A stretch of DNA of 15,924 bases from Methanobacteriota archaeon (GTDB lineage: Archaea > Thermoplasmatota > Poseidoniia > Poseidoniales > Poseidoniaceae): positions 136,772 to 152,695 of the forward strand of contig PBXF01000011.1 of the NCBI GenBank assembly GCA_002727515.1, read 5' to 3'. Made by a program: the position numbers and the translations under genes. The notes beneath the pieces are model-generated. The model did not search any database, had not been told where the DNA came from, and saw only the letters and a program-made list of their open reading frames with translations. Positions 1 to 7,794 of the stretch are shown one piece after another; the stretch's first letter is position 1; the number at the start of each line of letters is the position of its first letter.

Positions 1-414
1 ACAGAAGAATTTGTTTCAAAATATGATGGAGATATTACTTTCACAGGAGCAGGATCATTACCTATGTCAGGGACTGTGAAAAAGTTCGTTAAAGGCAATT
101 ACATGATAGTAGGGGATGCTGCAGGAATGGTTCTACCTTCTAACGGAGCGGGTATCACTATTGCAATGATAGGTGGAAGAATTGCAGGCCAAGTAATATG
201 TGAACACCTCAAAGATGGAGTATCATTAAATGAATATGAAAAACGATGGAAAAAACAAATGGGTAAGGTCATGAGAAATTCCAAGGTTTCATTTAAACTT
301 GGAAGTCTAATGTTTAGATTACCAGACTTTATTTTGAACATGCTATTCAATAGATTAACAAAAGGAATAATTTGGAGAGCAGTCACCTGTCGTAGAATGT
401 TGTGGATAGTTTAA
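1..414 (+). CDS. Geranylgeranyl reductase-family FAD-dependent oxidoreductase, 3' part only
   Basis: Only the C-terminal 137 residues are present; the reading frame is open from base 1, so the gene begins left of the window. The segment VGDAAGMVLPSNGAGI (about residues 37-52 of the visible part) is the FAD-binding GDAAG...P..G.GI motif of the geranylgeranyl reductase / p-hydroxybenzoate hydroxylase flavoprotein fold, followed by a helix of the A..GGRIAGQ type. In archaea this family includes digeranylgeranylglycerophospholipid reductase, which saturates the isoprenoid chains of membrane lipids at the membrane surface. The N-terminal GxGxxG dinucleotide motif lies outside the window, so the exact substrate cannot be settled; another member of the family is possible. 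The gene ends in TAA and is followed by a 60-base gap before the pilin gene. Confidence 0.75.
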   Translation, partial: TEEFVSKYDGDITFTGAGSLPMSGTVKKFVKGNYMIVGDAAGMVLPSNGAGITIAMIGGRIAGQVICEHLKDGVSLNEYEKRWKKQMGKVMRNSKVSFKLGSLMFRLPDFILNMLFNRLTKGIIWRAVTCRRMLWIV

Positions 415-474
415 TCCCGAAAATAAAGCCAAATAAGTTGCAAAAAAGGCGGTTGATTCAATAGTAACGGAGTG

Positions 475-969
475 ATGGGATTAGATATGCACAGGGACAA
501 CGAAGCAGTTAGCCCTGTCATCGCAACGGTTCTTTTACTTGCAATTACTGTATTGCTATCTAGCATGGTTTTCATTATGATGTCTTCAACATTTGACAGT
601 GTTGAAAAAGATGACCCTAAAGCAAGTTTTTCGGTTAGAGGGTTATCTAACGGATACCATGTTGTTACTATCACAAGCATCGATCAATCACTAGATCCTG
701 CGAAAATAAAATGGTCAATAGTCAATGAAAGCAGTACAAGATTAGTAGAATCAAACGGATTTACTGATGATGCAGATGTCTATGGTACTGTTGGAGCAAA
801 TATTTCATTCCATGACAGGGATGCCGGATGGTCTGTAACAAAGGGCGATTATTACGTAATCAACTGTCAAAATCTCAACTGCAACACCGGGTTTCATGTT
901 TTCGAATTAGTTGATACTGGAAGTAACACTGTCCTAGGAGAACTTAGGCTACCGGTTATTGACAATTAA
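475..969 (+). CDS. Archaeal type IV pilin-like protein
   Basis: A 164-residue secreted or surface protein. Residues 10-36 hold the archaeal pilin N-terminus: EAVSPVIATVLL followed by a hydrophobic helix (about 15-36). This is the class III signal and assembly helix recognised by archaeal prepilin peptidases, which probably cut just before VSPV. The rest (37-164) is a polar, beta-rich head with two cysteines close together near the C-terminus (NCQNLNC), a possible disulphide. Start choice: the frame opens with GTG at 472, ATG at 475 and another ATG at 487. The 487 start would give the short charged leader MHRDN typical of this family and is a real alternative; no well-spaced Shine-Dalgarno sequence separates them. 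No pilus ATPase, platform or peptidase gene is nearby, so it would be assembled by machinery encoded elsewhere. The class is confident, the specific role (adhesion, motility or other) unknown. Confidence 0.75.
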   Translation: MGLDMHRDNEAVSPVIATVLLLAITVLLSSMVFIMMSSTFDSVEKDDPKASFSVRGLSNGYHVVTITSIDQSLDPAKIKWSIVNESSTRLVESNGFTDDADVYGTVGANISFHDRDAGWSVTKGDYYVINCQNLNCNTGFHVFELVDTGSNTVLGELRLPVIDN

Positions 970-1937
970 CCGCCAATATAGGACATCTCAACCTTTGAGT
1001 GTTCCATTTTACCACGGTTTTCCGAGTAAGCATCATCCCTATTTTTCCATATAGATGAGATTGCTATTCGTATATCTTCATCAGAAGCACCCATTCTTAA
1101 TAGTGATTTCAAATCATTACCTTTACTTGCAAATAAGCAAGTGTAAATTTTACCATCAGCTGAAAGCCTGGCGCGGTTACATGAATGGCAAAATGGCTTA
1201 GATACACTTTCTATGAATCCTAATTCTTGATTACCTCTGGAGTATCGATTGGCTACTTCTCCAGTATAATTTTGCTCTATTGTGGATAAGGGCGCAAGAA
1301 TCTCTCGCATTTCTTCTCCTGAAACAACTTCGTCCAGATTCCAAGAGTTAGTTTCTCCAACATCCATATACTCAATAAATCTAACAATTACATCACTGTT
1401 GACGAAGTAATCAGAGATTTCTTTAATCGAATGAGTGTTTACACCTTTTCTTATTACAGAATTGACTTTTACTTTTAGCCCTACTGATAATGCCTTTTCA
1501 ATTCCTTTCAGAACCCTAGATGGAGATTCCTTTGTATCTCCCATTTTTTGAAAAGTCTCCTCATCTATTGCATCTAATGAAACTGTAACTCTATCAAGTC
1601 CAGAATCAAATAATATCTCGGCATACCTCTCTAACAACAATCCGTTGGTTGTTAAAGCGAGATCTAATTCGCTTGGCAATTGCTTGATCAATTTGTCAAT
1701 ATCCCTTCTCAACAAAGGTTCACCGCCGGTTAGTCTTACCTTTTCCAGGCCAAGTGGTACCATAGAATTTACAATAGAAGCAATTTCTTCGTAACTTAGA
1801 ATTTCAGTTTTATTCAAAAATTCATGATTCTCTGCAAAATGTTCTCTAGGCATACAATACCTACATCTCATGTTACATCTATCTGTTAAAGAAATACGTA
1901 GATCCCTCAAGGAGCGACCTCGCGTATCCTCTACCAT
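966..1937 (-). CDS. moaA: GTP 3',8-cyclase MoaA (molybdenum cofactor biosynthesis)
   Basis: A 323-residue radical SAM enzyme that converts GTP to (8S)-3',8-cyclo-7,8-dihydro-GTP, the first step of molybdopterin synthesis, in the cytoplasm. The radical SAM cluster ligands are Cys21, Cys25 and Cys28 (CNMRCRYC, the CX3CX2C motif), with the SAM-binding GGEP at 71-74. The second, substrate-binding 4Fe-4S cluster is marked by Cys250, Cys253 and Cys267 (CX2CX13C). The protein ends in Gly-Gly, the conserved MoaA tail needed for radical transfer to GTP, so the C-terminus is intact. Length is normal. It is a lone moa gene here: the partner moaC is not in the window. Its stop codon overlaps that of the convergent pilin gene (shared TTAA at 966-969), and it is divergent from aroA across 56 bases. 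No clear Shine-Dalgarno sequence precedes the ATG. Confidence 0.95.
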   Translation of the reverse strand: MVEDTRGRSLRDLRISLTDRCNMRCRYCMPREHFAENHEFLNKTEILSYEEIASIVNSMVPLGLEKVRLTGGEPLLRRDIDKLIKQLPSELDLALTTNGLLLERYAEILFDSGLDRVTVSLDAIDEETFQKMGDTKESPSRVLKGIEKALSVGLKVKVNSVIRKGVNTHSIKEISDYFVNSDVIVRFIEYMDVGETNSWNLDEVVSGEEMREILAPLSTIEQNYTGEVANRYSRGNQELGFIESVSKPFCHSCNRARLSADGKIYTCLFASKGNDLKSLLRMGASDEDIRIAISSIWKNRDDAYSENRGKMEHSKVEMSYIGG

Positions 1938-1993
1938 ATTGGAGTGGGAGAGATTGAATCATTTGAATTATGCTCTTATGCATGCATTGATTA

Positions 1994-3172
1994 TTGATAG
2001 TCATCTGGGGTTTATTACAGGAGTGTGTTATCATTTCAACTAATGGCCATACATCCTCATCTAGAAATTTATCAATTTCTAAGAGTACGTTATCTGGATC
2101 GATGTTGTTACCTCCATCTAAAAGCCACGCAATGCGTTGGTTAGTGCTTGCTGGGATGGATAGTGAACCCACTTTAATTACGATGGGTGAAATTGGTAAA
2201 GATGTTCAAGCAATGATCGATTGTCTTAGAATTTTAGGGATAGATTATGATTCTGGAATTGTAAAAGGAGGAGTATTTTCTCCTCAAGACAATTCACTAG
2301 ACTGTAAAAATAGTGGAACAGCATTGAGATTTTTAATTGCCCAAGTATCTACTATGGATGGTAAATTTGTGATGAATGGGGACTCAAGCCTACAAGTAAG
2401 AAGTTCTTTACCTCTATTGAACTCATTAGGAATAGAATATGAATTCACCTCCGAAAATCATCTTCCAGTTATCTTGAATGGCCCAATGACAAATGAAAAA
2501 CTTACAATCGATAATTCGATGTCGTCTCAATTTTTATCAGCGATTATGCTTATGACTCCAAGAACCAATGGTTTTGAATTAGTTACAATAGGTGATCCAG
2601 TATCACGAAAACACTCCGATTTGACTTGGGAATTATGTAAGCAAACAGGAGCAAGAGAAATTGGTGTTCCGTGGAAAGTTTCTTGCCCAGATGTCATTAT
2701 ACCTCCTGACCCTTCAATGGCTGCCTTTTGTAAGCTTGCGGGATTAGACATCGAAAATCCACCAAATTCTTCAGACCTAATTGGTCATGATCTTGAAAAA
2801 TTAGATTTGAGAGACTCAAATGATTTGATAACACCATTATCCGCTATATTGGCATTAGGTGATGGTGGTCAAATAACCGGTGCAAAACATGCAACATACA
2901 AGGAATCAAACAGAATCTTGAGGACAAGAGATTTACTTGAACAATTCTCTATTAAATCTGAAATAACTGATGATGGTTTGATAATTGAAGGCGGTCAAAT
3001 ACCACAAGAACCAGGAGAACTTGTAAGAACATATGGTGACCACCGCATACAAATGACTGCAGTTATTTTGGCCTCAATTTGCGGTGGTGTAGTTGAAGGC
3101 TCCAATTTGCATGAAGTTGCATGGCCATCATTCATTGAACAACTAGAATCATGCGGCTTAAATTGGAGTTAA
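1994..3172 (+). CDS. aroA: 3-phosphoshikimate 1-carboxyvinyltransferase (EPSP synthase)
   Basis: Transfers the enolpyruvyl group of phosphoenolpyruvate to shikimate-3-phosphate, the sixth step of the shikimate pathway to aromatic amino acids. Family motifs are in order: LPPSKSHAMR with the substrate-binding lysine (about 39-48), NSGTALRFL (106-114), SSQFLSA (175-181), the D..P segment NDLITPLSA near 275, YKESNRI (about 299-305, variant of KESDR) and GDHRIQMTA near the C-terminus. The fold is complete. The start is uncertain: an in-frame TGA at 1988-1990 bounds the frame, TTG at 1994 is the only usual alternative start before the conserved core, and the next in-frame ATG falls inside the first conserved strand. 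The first 25 or so residues look unlike the family, so translation may begin later, for example at a non-standard codon near 2030-2033 after AGGAG (2019-2023). It directly abuts the convergent mutL with no spacer. Confidence 0.9.
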   Translation: MIVIWGLLQECVIISTNGHTSSSRNLSISKSTLSGSMLLPPSKSHAMRWLVLAGMDSEPTLITMGEIGKDVQAMIDCLRILGIDYDSGIVKGGVFSPQDNSLDCKNSGTALRFLIAQVSTMDGKFVMNGDSSLQVRSSLPLLNSLGIEYEFTSENHLPVILNGPMTNEKLTIDNSMSSQFLSAIMLMTPRTNGFELVTIGDPVSRKHSDLTWELCKQTGAREIGVPWKVSCPDVIIPPDPSMAAFCKLAGLDIENPPNSSDLIGHDLEKLDLRDSNDLITPLSAILALGDGGQITGAKHATYKESNRILRTRDLLEQFSIKSEITDDGLIIEGGQIPQEPGELVRTYGDHRIQMTAVILASICGGVVEGSNLHEVAWPSFIEQLESCGLNWS

Positions 3173-5074
3173 TTAGCCGTGTCTGCCGAAATGGTGGTCC
3201 AGTGAATTAAGCGGAATTCTCATTGCTGTAGGTCTTCCATGAACGCAAGCCCATGGATTTGGGATTCTTCTCATATCATCTAAAAGACGTCGCATTTGGG
3301 CAAGATTCAGCTTCTCATTCGCTTTTACTGCACCTCTGCATGCGTTTAAGAAAGCAAAGTGGTCTTTTCTCTCTTCAAGACTTTCAAGCGGTGCTCCATC
3401 TTCATTCATGTCTAGGATTATATCATGTATGAATGGCTCTAAGTTATCTGCTGAGAAAATCGCAGGCGCACTGATTATCTCATAGCCGCCATTAGATTTA
3501 TTGAAATTAAACCCAATCTCTGCAAATTCTTCTATCCTTGACTCTAACCTCGTAAGTTGCCTTGTATCCAGATTCAATGGTATTGGCTTTATTCTTGGTT
3601 GAGATTCCCATATCTCTTGGTTATTTCTTAATCTTTCATATCGGACTCTTTCATGCAGAGCATGTTGATCGATAAGTAACAATTCCTCATTAGCTTGAAC
3701 TAAAATGTAAGAATCTGCAAACTGTGCAAGCGGCTCCATTTCAGGTAAATCATTGATTACAGGGCCGATTGGATTACTGTCTGCTGGATTTTCAGAATTC
3801 ATTCCAGCATGTCGATGTAATTTTCTTTCATCAACAGATAAAGCAGGAGCAGTTGGTTTCTCACCAGTTATTGTTCTTTGAGCAAATTCTGATGTTGAAA
3901 TCGGTCTGGGTTTAGATTTCTCTTTAGTTTCCTTTGCAACTTCGCCTGTTAGTGAAAATTGTGCAGTTTGAGCCCAAGCAGGTTTCTCGACACTTTGTTT
4001 GTTTACAGTTTGATTTGCTAATGATACTATTCCAGTAATACCACCACTAGATTCCGGCTCTGTAGGAGTCGATTCAAGTGTGTGAGAGATCGCTCTTTCA
4101 AGCCTTTCTAGAACCCTCCAGGAATTCTTCAAGCGAACTTCGCTTTTTGTTGGATGTACATTTACATCTACTTCTTGATGTGGAATCTCTAACATCAGAA
4201 CTGCAACCGGATGCCTTCCTTGCATCAACCTAGTCTTGTAACCTCTTCTGATTGTCTGTAAAAATGGCTGTGCAGCAACCGGTCTTGAGTTGATTAGGAT
4301 GTGTATGTCATCCCCCTTTCCTCTAGTTATATCTGGAGTTGAAATCCATCCTGACCATGCTTCTTCTCCTGGTGCATTGTCATCTATTTCTGGCGAGAGC
4401 AGTTGAATCATTTTCCCAGCTTGATTGCCAAGTACGTCATATAAACGGTCATCCATTTCCAAAACCGAGGGTACATCGAGGATAATTTTCTCATCATTTT
4501 TTAACTTGAAACCAACTTCTTTATTTGAAATAGCATGTGAAATCACAACATCTACAATTCTACTTGTTTCTGTAGCAGGTCTTCTTTGAAATGCTAACCT
4601 AGCGGGTTGTTTGGCAAATAATTTTTCAACACTAATTGCAGTGCCATGCGCCATACCATGAGGTGTTACAGAGTTCTTGAACCCATTATCCATTGTTATC
4701 TGAAGCCCTTCTCCATCAACAATTCTACTTGCGACGCTGATTTTACTAACCATTCCAATGCTAGCTAGCGCTTCTCCTCTGAAACCCAATGTGTAAATTT
4801 CAGAAAGATCAGATTGGGATTTTAATTTACTAGTGGCATGTCTATCTAAGCAAAGTGAGAGGTCATCTGGGTGAATTCCAGAACCGTTATCGGTAATTTT
4901 AATCAAATCAAAACCACCTCTTTCAATCTCTATAGAAAGTTGGGTTGCACCTGCATCTATGGAATTTTCGATTAACTCTTTTACCACTTGTGCGGGTCTT
5001 TCAACAACCTCTCCTGCAGCAATGTGGCCGATAGTAAAGTCATCTAATTGCTGGATTCTATTTGGACCGTTCAT
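3173..5074 (-). CDS. mutL: DNA mismatch repair protein MutL with endonuclease motif
   Basis: A 633-residue GHKL ATPase that couples mismatch recognition by MutS to strand nicking. N-terminal ATPase motifs: GEVVERP (21-27), ELIENSIDAGA (33-43) with the catalytic Glu36 and Asn37, DNGSGI (62-67) and TLGFRGEAL (95-103). Residues about 340-460 are a weakly conserved polar linker. The C-terminal dimerisation and endonuclease domain has DQHALHERVRYE (469-480, the DQHA(X)2E(X)4E nuclease motif), NACRGAVKANEKL around 577-589 and ACVHGRPT (609-616), the usual CPHGRP with Val for Pro. This is the metal-dependent nicking type found in organisms lacking MutH. The ATG overlaps the mutS stop (ATGA, 5071-5074), indicating translational coupling. 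The gene is of bacterial type in an archaeal neighbourhood, which suggests old horizontal acquisition. Confidence 0.95.
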   Translation of the reverse strand: MNGPNRIQQLDDFTIGHIAAGEVVERPAQVVKELIENSIDAGATQLSIEIERGGFDLIKITDNGSGIHPDDLSLCLDRHATSKLKSQSDLSEIYTLGFRGEALASIGMVSKISVASRIVDGEGLQITMDNGFKNSVTPHGMAHGTAISVEKLFAKQPARLAFQRRPATETSRIVDVVISHAISNKEVGFKLKNDEKIILDVPSVLEMDDRLYDVLGNQAGKMIQLLSPEIDDNAPGEEAWSGWISTPDITRGKGDDIHILINSRPVAAQPFLQTIRRGYKTRLMQGRHPVAVLMLEIPHQEVDVNVHPTKSEVRLKNSWRVLERLERAISHTLESTPTEPESSGGITGIVSLANQTVNKQSVEKPAWAQTAQFSLTGEVAKETKEKSKPRPISTSEFAQRTITGEKPTAPALSVDERKLHRHAGMNSENPADSNPIGPVINDLPEMEPLAQFADSYILVQANEELLLIDQHALHERVRYERLRNNQEIWESQPRIKPIPLNLDTRQLTRLESRIEEFAEIGFNFNKSNGGYEIISAPAIFSADNLEPFIHDIILDMNEDGAPLESLEERKDHFAFLNACRGAVKANEKLNLAQMRRLLDDMRRIPNPWACVHGRPTAMRIPLNSLDHHFGRHG

Positions 5075-7779
5075 TTTTCGCCCTCCAATGATTTCTGAAT
5101 CTTATACAAAGCATCTAGTGCATCTCTAGGGCTCATTGAGTCAATATCCATTTGACTTAATTTATTTTTGATATCCTCCATTTTTTCATCTTTCTCAATA
5201 ATCACTTTCGGGGCTCCAACAAATCCCATCAATGATGATTGGCCAGCGTTTCTAGCCATTGGGGCTCCTTTTTTCCCAGCCTTTGCTCCATCTGCCTGCC
5301 TCTCTAGGAATGTCAGTAAATCACCTGCTCTTTCAATTACGTGCCTAGGCAGTCCTGCTAGAGCGGCTACTTGCACTCCATAAGAGTCATCACACGGGCC
5401 GTCTGCTACTGTATGCATGAACTTCAATTCTCCATCGGCTTCAGCAACTTGAACATGAACATTTACTAATCCTTGAACTTCTCCTTCGAGGCCGATTAAT
5501 TGATGATAATGCGTGGCAAATAAGGTGCGTGACTCTAATCTTTTGGAAATATCTTCTGTAACAGACCAAGCTATCGATAAGCCATCAAAGGTTGAAGTGC
5601 CTCTGCCTATCTCATCTAATAGAATAAGAGAATCACTTGTTGCCTGTTTGAGGATGTGTGAAACTTCCATCATTTCCATCATGAATGTTGACCTTCCTCT
5701 TCGTATGTCATCTGATGCTCCGACTCTAGTAAATATTCGATCTACGATTCCGACCTGAGCGCTATCTGCAGGAACGAATGAACCACACTGAGCCAATATG
5801 CTAAGCAAGGCGGCGCATCTCAGATACGTTGACTTACCACCCATGTTAGGTCCTGTAATCAATAGGAACTTTCGTTTCTTATTGAAGGATAAATCGTTTG
5901 GAACAAAATCCGGTTGGGTTTCTAAAACAGGATGCCTTAAGCCATTTGCGTTTAGCCTATTGTCTTCGTAAATTGTTGGTCGTGACCAAGAACGAGACCT
6001 CGCAACTGTTGCAAAAGATTGCAATACATCAATCTGAGCTACATATGAACTAATCAGTCCTAATGTTCTTGCATTTTCTTTGCATCTATCTCTGAGAGAT
6101 TTAAATAATGCGTATTCTATGTTGTTAGCCTTTGTAGAGGCTGTCAGTAACTTATCTTCCCATTCAAGTAAGTCATCGGTTACATACCGGTTACCGTTTG
6201 TCATCTGTTGTTTTCTTTTCCAGGTTTCTGGAACTTTAGATAAATGTGATTTAGTAACTTCAATATACCATCCTATCTGACGATTATGCTTCACTTTTAA
6301 GGATGGGATTTCGAGCCGAATTCTTTCTTTTTGTTCCAGGTCTTTGAACCATTTTTTGCCAATAGATGCTGCGGTTCGCAATTCATCTAAGTTAGAGTCA
6401 ATACCCTCTCTAATGATTCCCCCTTCTTTCATCGAGAGTGGCTGCTCATCATTCAAATTAGCTTGAATATCAATTTTCATTACTTCAAGGACATCTAAAT
6501 CTTTTGAAATTTCATTCAATAAATCATCATCCATTTCATGACAAATCGATTTTAGTTTCGGCATTCTTTCCAGAGCGAGTGATATGGCAACCAAATCACG
6601 TCCTGAGGAACGATTGTAAGATAATTGAGTAGCAAGTCTTTCCATATCTCTTAGTCCCTTCAAAATATCTCTAATTTCGTCCATTCTTCTTGACGACCTT
6701 GCAATACTTGCCACAGCATCTTGGCGTTTTTCTATGCTTGATTTTGTTGCCAAAGGCCTCAAAATCCACTGTTTCAAGCATCTTCTTCCCATAGCAGTTC
6801 TACATTTATCTATGGCACCAAGTAGAGACCCCTCTTTCTCACCTGATAGTGTATGGGTAAGTTCCAAATTCCGTAATGTGGTTTGATCTAAGATTAAATT
6901 ATCATCAGGGCGAAGTATTTCGACATCTTTGAAATCTACTGTATCAATTAAGTGCATAGATGATAAGTAATCTGCTGCTAAACCAGCAGCCTGCATGGCA
7001 GTTGGAAAATCTCCTAAGTCTATATGACCCAAATCTGCAACAGACAAAATCTCTTTCAATGAATCATCAGATTTTCTTTTTGATGTTGAATGTTGGGATA
7101 AAGTAACATTATCCAAATTCAAAATTACGTCTCGTAATTCATCTTTTTCCGAATCTTTGGGCGAAAATACTAGTTCCTTTGTACTACTTCTCAATAAATC
7201 ATCAAGAATTCGATCCCACTTGTCCTCACCAGAGTATTCTACTGCCCAAAGATTACCTGTGCTTGCGTCCAATATCGCTAGTCCAATGAAATCATTCTTG
7301 ACTACTATCGATGCTAAGTTCGAAGTTTCATCTGTTCCAATCAGACTTTCTTCGTATAATGAACCGGGTGTGTAAATTCTAGTCACTACTCTTTCCAATA
7401 GTTTTGCACCTTCTCTAAGTTCATCCTCTTGTTCTGCAACACAAACCTTGTATCCAGAGTTCAGCATTACCCGTAAATTATCTTCTAAAGCGTGCCATGG
7501 GAAGCCAGCCATCGGTATTGGATTTTCTGCATTTTTATCTCTACTGGTTAGAGACAATCCCAGTACCTCTGATGCAACTACTGCATCATCATGGAATTGC
7601 TCATAAAAGTCGCCCATTCTGAAAAATAATACAGAATCTTTGTGTTGAGTTTTGATGTCCATATACTGGTCCATCATACCTCTTTTCGCCATAACACTAC
7701 ATCCTTGGCTTGCGCTAGGGTTGCTTGTGTGCCAAAGGGGTTCGTAAACAATGCCCTCGGCAAAATGAATTTTATTCAT
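5071..7779 (-). CDS. mutS: DNA mismatch repair protein MutS
   Basis: Recognises base mismatches and small loops and recruits MutL. Reading from ATG 7779 the protein is 902 residues. The mismatch-wedge motif is GDFYE (56-60, with Phe58 and Glu60), in a segment closely resembling bacterial MutS1 (MDQYMDIKTQH, FFRMGDFYEQF, PIPMAGFPWHALE). The ABC-type ATPase has Walker A GPNMGGKST (643-651), the DIRRGRSTF signature, Walker B LILLDEIGRGTSTFDG (Asp722, Glu723) and TLFATHYHQL. The C-terminus has a charged linker and a final helical region. The first 29 residues precede a second Met (codon 7692-7690); starting there gives 873 residues with about 27 residues before the FYE motif, closer to bacterial MutS, so the annotated N-terminus may be too long. 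QSSLMGFV at 847-854 resembles a PCNA-interacting peptide. It lies 15 bases after the upstream membrane-protein gene and overlaps mutL. Confidence 0.96.
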   Translation of the reverse strand: MNKIHFAEGIVYEPLWHTSNPSASQGCSVMAKRGMMDQYMDIKTQHKDSVLFFRMGDFYEQFHDDAVVASEVLGLSLTSRDKNAENPIPMAGFPWHALEDNLRVMLNSGYKVCVAEQEDELREGAKLLERVVTRIYTPGSLYEESLIGTDETSNLASIVVKNDFIGLAILDASTGNLWAVEYSGEDKWDRILDDLLRSSTKELVFSPKDSEKDELRDVILNLDNVTLSQHSTSKRKSDDSLKEILSVADLGHIDLGDFPTAMQAAGLAADYLSSMHLIDTVDFKDVEILRPDDNLILDQTTLRNLELTHTLSGEKEGSLLGAIDKCRTAMGRRCLKQWILRPLATKSSIEKRQDAVASIARSSRRMDEIRDILKGLRDMERLATQLSYNRSSGRDLVAISLALERMPKLKSICHEMDDDLLNEISKDLDVLEVMKIDIQANLNDEQPLSMKEGGIIREGIDSNLDELRTAASIGKKWFKDLEQKERIRLEIPSLKVKHNRQIGWYIEVTKSHLSKVPETWKRKQQMTNGNRYVTDDLLEWEDKLLTASTKANNIEYALFKSLRDRCKENARTLGLISSYVAQIDVLQSFATVARSRSWSRPTIYEDNRLNANGLRHPVLETQPDFVPNDLSFNKKRKFLLITGPNMGGKSTYLRCAALLSILAQCGSFVPADSAQVGIVDRIFTRVGASDDIRRGRSTFMMEMMEVSHILKQATSDSLILLDEIGRGTSTFDGLSIAWSVTEDISKRLESRTLFATHYHQLIGLEGEVQGLVNVHVQVAEADGELKFMHTVADGPCDDSYGVQVAALAGLPRHVIERAGDLLTFLERQADGAKAGKKGAPMARNAGQSSLMGFVGAPKVIIEKDEKMEDIKNKLSQMDIDSMSPRDALDALYKIQKSLEGEK
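5218..5241 (-). other. Possible PCNA-interacting (PIP-box-like) peptide in MutS
   Basis: Codons 847-854 of MutS encode QSSLMGFV, matching the start of the Q-x-x-(hydrophobic)-x-x-(aromatic) pattern of PCNA-interacting peptides, although the last aromatic position is Val. It sits in a flexible Gly/Ala/Lys-rich linker after the ATPase domain, where bacterial MutS has its beta-clamp motif. Archaea use PCNA rather than the beta clamp. The match is seen in the sequence; the function is inferred. Confidence 0.4.
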
Positions 7780-7794
7780 TTAATGAGGTAAATC

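Noticed and set aside
1879..2172. A 97-codon minus-strand reading frame spanning the moaA start and the aroA start
   Set aside because: It overlaps conserved coding sequence of both genes in another frame and its translation resembles no known family.
3173..7779. Window as bacterial because of mutS and mutL
   Set aside because: L10e, ABCE1, the archaeal pilin signal and the geranylgeranyl reductase-like enzyme all indicate an archaeon; mutSL is known in some euryarchaea by transfer.
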